This document shows positions 5,227 through 7,333 of a stretch of 7,333 nucleotides of DNA, in pieces. The notes beneath the pieces are model-generated. The model saw nothing but the letters and a program-made list of their open reading frames with translations, was not told the origin of the DNA and ran no database searches. The stretch comes from Candidatus Zambryskibacteria bacterium RIFCSPLOWO2_01_FULL_47_14 (lineage in GTDB: Bacteria; Patescibacteria; Paceibacteria; UBA9973; Zambryskibacteraceae), in contig MHWG01000022.1 in NCBI GenBank assembly GCA_001824005.1, positions 18,165-25,497 on the forward strand. Reading direction: 5' to 3'. Numbering within the stretch: position 1 is the stretch's first letter; each line of letters opens with the position of its first letter. Made by a program: the position numbers and the translations under genes.

Positions 5227-6291
5227 ATGCAGACAACGATTCTTGTTCTGTCTGGCGTCGTCGTATTTCTAGGTCTGGTAATCCTCATCGTTGAAATCCT
5301 CATCCCAAGAGGAATCGTCCTTCTTGGGAACGTCGATTCATGGTGGAGCCCTTTTCGCACTCTGCCGCCGCCAGGAGAGATTTACATTCTCGTGTCTGGT
5401 GATCCGGACGGGCCCTTTGACAGCATCTTGGAGTCAGTAATCGGTTGGAGGTATGAAGAAAATGGAGACCTCTTCCGGGAAGACCCGGCCGATATTGGCG
5501 AACGAAGTGGGTACTTGCCAAAACTCGGAGTCGCTTGGGTCGGCTTCAACAAATACTTCTTGTGGCGCGAAGTGCGCTATGACAAGTGGGAGAAGATGCC
5601 CGATCCTTCGACTGAGTGGAAGCTGATCTCCAAAACACGCGGGGTCAAGAGTCGGCCGAACCAGAGCCCGTCAATATTCTTCCGTTACAACATGGCGACG
5701 AGTATTGAAGGAGCGGAAACCATCGGTAACTTCCCTGTTGACGGCGTCGTCGTCTTCACCGTTCAGATCGAGAGGCCGAGACAGGCATTCTTCTTCGCCG
5801 GTGGCTGGGAGGCGCAGACCAACGCAGCGGTACAGAGCGTCTTCCGAGAATATGTCGGCACGAAAACCATCGATGATCTGCGCCAAGAACAAGCTGCGGG
5901 CGCAGATGCCTTGGTACGCCGAGTCAAGGACTTGACCACCGGCAACGGGGCCTTGCCCGGTTCCGGTCTGCGAGATCTATTCGGCATCTCGATCGTAGAC
6001 GCGCGATTCGTGAAATTCGACCTGATCGCAGGCGACCAGGCAATGACAAATGCCGTCCGCGCTGTAGAAATCGCCAAGCAAAAAGCCGCGGCTCGCAGAG
6101 AAGAAGCAGAGGGCAACCGGGATGGCGATATCGCTGAGGCGGCGGGCACAAGAGAAAAAGTTGCGGCCTGGGGTTCTAATCCCGTCGGCGCGGCAGTCGC
6201 AATGGCCGAAGCAATCAAGATTGCTAAGCCTGCGGCTATCGGTGGCGACATCTTGGCTTCCATTAACGCCGAAAGGAAGCAAAATCCGTGA
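5227..6291 (+). CDS. SPFH/band 7 (stomatin-prohibitin-like) membrane protein
   Basis: SPFH proteins are single-span membrane scaffolds that form large rings and organise membrane domains or escort proteases. In this 354-residue protein a membrane helix at about residues 4-27 is followed by RGIVLLGN. A region with GVAWVGFNKYFLWREVRY at 101-118 and a VDGVVVFTVQIERP strand set at about 171-184 belong to the SPFH core. FGISIVDARFVKFDL at 252-266 corresponds to the strand at the end of the SPFH domain. A long charged Ala/Arg/Glu-rich helical region (about 275-315) would form the coiled coil, ending in a Gly/Ala-rich segment. The family is assigned from overall layout, not from a catalytic motif. 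It has its own promoter, Shine-Dalgarno and terminator, and is followed by another membrane-protein gene that may be a partner (inference). The ATG at 5227 is preferred to the TTG at 5209. Confidence 0.75.
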   Translation: MQTTILVLSGVVVFLGLVILIVEILIPRGIVLLGNVDSWWSPFRTLPPPGEIYILVSGDPDGPFDSILESVIGWRYEENGDLFREDPADIGERSGYLPKLGVAWVGFNKYFLWREVRYDKWEKMPDPSTEWKLISKTRGVKSRPNQSPSIFFRYNMATSIEGAETIGNFPVDGVVVFTVQIERPRQAFFFAGGWEAQTNAAVQSVFREYVGTKTIDDLRQEQAAGADALVRRVKDLTTGNGALPGSGLRDLFGISIVDARFVKFDLIAGDQAMTNAVRAVEIAKQKAAARREEAEGNRDGDIAEAAGTREKVAAWGSNPVGAAVAMAEAIKIAKPAAIGGDILASINAERKQNP

Positions 6292-6297
6292 AATTAC

Positions 6298-6336
6298 AGA
6301 GCCGTTCTGGTCTCCAGAACGGCTCTTGACTTTTTT
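6298..6336 (+). terminator. Rho-independent terminator after the SPFH gene
   Basis: A perfect 13-bp stem (6298-6310 with 6314-6326) around a three-base loop begins six bases after the stop codon. After four bases (TGAC) there is a run of six T residues (6331-6336). The foot of the stem and the tail also form the -35 region of the next promoter. Confidence 0.85.
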
Positions 6337-6355
6337 ATACTTAATATGTTATAAT
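6326..6355 (+). promoter_or_regulatory. Extended -10 promoter overlapping the terminator
   Basis: TTGACT (6326-6331) and TATAAT (6350-6355) are 18 bases apart, with TGT just before the -10 box. The predicted start is near 6362, giving a leader of about 19 bases before ATG 6381. The -35 box shares bases with the terminator stem foot and T-run. Confidence 0.8.
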
Positions 6356-6380
6356 CAGAACAGAAAAGGGAGCGTGAATC

Positions 6381-6956
6381 ATGAACAAAAAGATTGTGTA
6401 CGCATTGGCGGCTTTGACCGCCATACTGTTCCTCGGTCTCGTCTACGTTCTCTGGCCATGGTCTGGTGCAGTTCTCGCGCTAATTGCAGTGGGCGGTCTA
6501 TCCTACTGGCTCTACAAAGCGGGATGGAAAAGAACCGCGCAATGGAACGCGATCTTCGGAGTGGCACTTGTGTTCGTTTTGCTTGGTTGGTACTTCCGGC
6601 CATTGTGGGAACCTGGCTCTCCGGCGCCACAAGAGGCAGAGGTGAGTCAGTCATCGACGCCAGTCGCAGGGCCGCTCTGGATGACGGAGATCGTCATCAC
6701 CTCCGAGTGGTCGGATTACTATCCGATTCCTCGGGGTGAGCGGCTGAAACCGCGTAGGGCGGACCCAACCACGGCCTTCGAGGTGGACTTTCCAACCCTC
6801 GAGGAACCAATCTACGTACCGGCCTCCAAAGCTGGCACGAAAGATGATTGGGAACTGAAGACGCCGGATTCCGACAGGGTCCGCTTCAGGCTCGCTGATC
6901 CCGAGAAGAACCGAGGCAAGAAGTCGAAACTCATCCTCAAGTTCTTTCCATACTAA
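6381..6956 (+). CDS. Unrecognised protein with three membrane segments and a soluble C-terminal domain
   Basis: I do not recognise the family. The 191-residue product has three predicted membrane helices at about residues 5-24, 27-46 and 55-71. A short Pro/Ser/Glu-rich linker (77-95) leads to a C-terminal domain of about 95 residues rich in alternating polar and hydrophobic residues, which suggests beta strands (TEIVITSEW, TAFEVDFPTL, DRVRFRLAD, SKLILKFF). It ends with a basic KNRGKKSKLILKFFPY tail. The helix count makes the C-terminal domain extracytoplasmic or cytoplasmic depending on an orientation not fixed here. A Shine-Dalgarno (AAGGGAG at 6366-6372) lies eight bases before ATG 6381, and the gene has its own promoter and terminator. 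Its position after an SPFH gene recalls SPFH/NfeD pairs, but no NfeD motif is visible. The coding call is strong; the function is unknown. Confidence 0.85.
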   Translation: MNKKIVYALAALTAILFLGLVYVLWPWSGAVLALIAVGGLSYWLYKAGWKRTAQWNAIFGVALVFVLLGWYFRPLWEPGSPAPQEAEVSQSSTPVAGPLWMTEIVITSEWSDYYPIPRGERLKPRRADPTTAFEVDFPTLEEPIYVPASKAGTKDDWELKTPDSDRVRFRLADPEKNRGKKSKLILKFFPY

Positions 6957-6959
6957 TAA

Positions 6960-7003
6960 AGGCGCCCCGACCGCAGTCGGGGCGCCTCTTCCATTTTATT
7001 TTC
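6960..7003. terminator. Shared terminator between convergent genes
   Basis: A perfect 12-bp GC-rich stem (6960-6971 with 6976-6987) with loop CGCA lies four bases after the stop of the plus-strand gene. It is followed by a T-rich tail (6988-7003). On the minus strand it is followed by TTTATTA, so it can probably also end transcription of the convergent gene that stops at 7012. Confidence 0.85.
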
Positions 7004-7011
7004 CTAATCTC

Positions 7012-7281
7012 TTACAGAAGTCCTGGATAATTCGGCTTACTGATGCCGAATGTGCCGAGAATGAGATTGATGATGCCGTAAGCGGAGATCATGATGAACA
7101 TGCCGACGAGTCCCCACAAGATCTTCTTCTTGCCGTCCTCCCTTTTCGTATCAGTCGTTTCGGAATTGATGAACTGGACTATGCCCCAGAAGAGGACAAG
7201 TAGAGCGACGGAAAAAGCCAGAATAATAATCGGATTCAGGATGTACTGATTGATCTTGTTGAGGAACTCTATTATCGGCAT
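7012..7281 (-). CDS. Small two-helix membrane protein, possibly VirB2/TrbC pilin-like
   Basis: The 89-residue product has two strong membrane helices, about residues 15-38 (LNPIIILAFSVALLVLFWGI region) and 54-76 (ILWGLVGMFIMISAYGIINL). They are joined by a short charged loop (NSETTDTKREDGKKK) and preceded by an N-terminal amphipathic stretch. This layout resembles the two-helix core of VirB2/TrbC-type pilins, and short proteins of this shape are common in Patescibacteria, but there is no signal peptide or diagnostic motif. Pilin-like is therefore only a suggestion. The ATG at 7279-7281 has a weak GAAAG upstream. It is convergent with the 191-residue gene. Its promoter, if any, lies at or beyond the window edge. 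Confidence 0.75.
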   Translation of the reverse strand: MPIIEFLNKINQYILNPIIILAFSVALLVLFWGIVQFINSETTDTKREDGKKKILWGLVGMFIMISAYGIINLILGTFGISKPNYPGLL

Positions 7282-7290
7282 CTTTCAATA

Positions 7291-7318
7291 ACTACTTGTA
7301 GTGAGCGGAGTCGAACTA
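7291..7318. repeat. Repeat-like palindromic sequence at right edge
   Basis: Two overlapping short inverted repeats, ACTAC/GTAGT (7291-7302, two-base centre) and TAGT/ACTA (7299-7318), share bases and could form alternative hairpins. The core GTGAGCGGAGTCGAAC resembles a widespread bacterial dispersed-repeat core (TCGACT-CGCTCA type), recalled from general knowledge. It lies between the small membrane-protein gene and the window edge. Only one copy is visible. Confidence 0.4.
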
Positions 7319-7333
7319 GAGTCCGGGAACGGT

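Noticed and set aside
4775..5236. 153-residue open frame on the minus strand
   Set aside because: It is antisense to the LOG gene, whose family motifs are clear, and has no recognisable domain.
5303..5329. 8-bp inverted repeat TCCCAAGA/TCTTGGGA in the SPFH gene as another inserted palindrome
   Set aside because: The 11-base loop and short arms are compatible with chance, and the encoded residues follow the membrane helix normally.
5763..6263. 166-residue open frame on the minus strand
   Set aside because: It lies entirely antisense to the SPFH gene, is low-complexity Ala/Ser/Arg-rich and has no ribosome site; it is a shadow of a codon-biased gene.
6122..6739. 205-residue plus-strand open frame bridging the SPFH and 191-residue genes
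   Set aside because: It runs through a terminator and promoter and is out of frame with both well-supported genes.
7282..7333. Possible tRNA or tmRNA 3' end on the minus strand because of a GTTCGACTCC stretch
   Set aside because: The bases around TTCGA do not form a proper T-stem (A-C and C-C mismatches) and no acceptor CCA or pairing partner is visible.
1..7333. Recoded UGA (as in Gracilibacteria or Absconditabacteria)
   Set aside because: TGA ends frr, rseP, the LOG gene and the SPFH gene at the expected family lengths, with no in-frame TGA inside conserved domains.
1..7333. CRISPR array, transposase or integrase
   Set aside because: No spaced direct repeats of CRISPR size and no transposase or recombinase motifs were found in any reading frame.

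Overview
The window looks like a chromosomal segment of a Candidate Phyla Radiation bacterium (Patescibacteria, most likely Parcubacteria-like). This is inferred from gene style and cannot be proven without a search. The signs are a 399-residue prolyl-tRNA synthetase with no room for the usual editing insertion, a 198-residue delta'-like clamp-loader protein without a Walker A motif, a 177-residue ribosome recycling factor, several genes without a visible Shine-Dalgarno sequence, and short membrane proteins of a kind common in that group. TAA, TAG and TGA all end real genes, so the standard bacterial code applies.

Left part (1-4393, all minus strand, read right to left): a membrane-anchored FKBP prolyl isomerase, a short delta'-like HolB protein, frr (ribosome recycling factor), rseP (site-2 membrane protease), proS (prolyl-tRNA synthetase) and the first 137 codons of mreB, which runs off the left edge. 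The genes are tightly packed: 1-base overlap FKBP/holB, 79-base gap before frr, 20-base gap frr/rseP, 14-base gap rseP/proS, 17-base overlap proS/mreB. This is a housekeeping run covering protein folding, replication, translation, envelope proteolysis and cell shape. A TATAAT box just upstream of frr suggests a second transcription start inside the run.

Right part (4394-7333): a divergent spacer, then on the plus strand a LOG-family (lysine decarboxylase-like) nucleotide phosphoribohydrolase, an SPFH/band 7 membrane protein, and an unrecognised 191-residue protein with three predicted membrane segments. The last two each have a near-consensus extended -10 promoter, a Shine-Dalgarno site and a strong terminator. 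A convergent minus-strand gene for an 89-residue two-helix membrane protein follows, and a short repeat-like palindrome sits at the right edge.

The most unusual feature is a set of perfect palindromes inside protein-coding genes. The main one is a 73-bp cloverleaf-like element at 2419-2491, read in frame as about 25 extra residues in RseP. Shorter ones lie in holB at 3564-3593 and 3849-3869. They recall the in-frame palindromic elements of Rickettsia, although the family relationship here is unproven. Other signals include CGAAT repeats phased at about 10 bp in front of frr, apparently leaderless starts for frr and the LOG gene, and a promoter whose -35 box lies in the foot of the preceding terminator.
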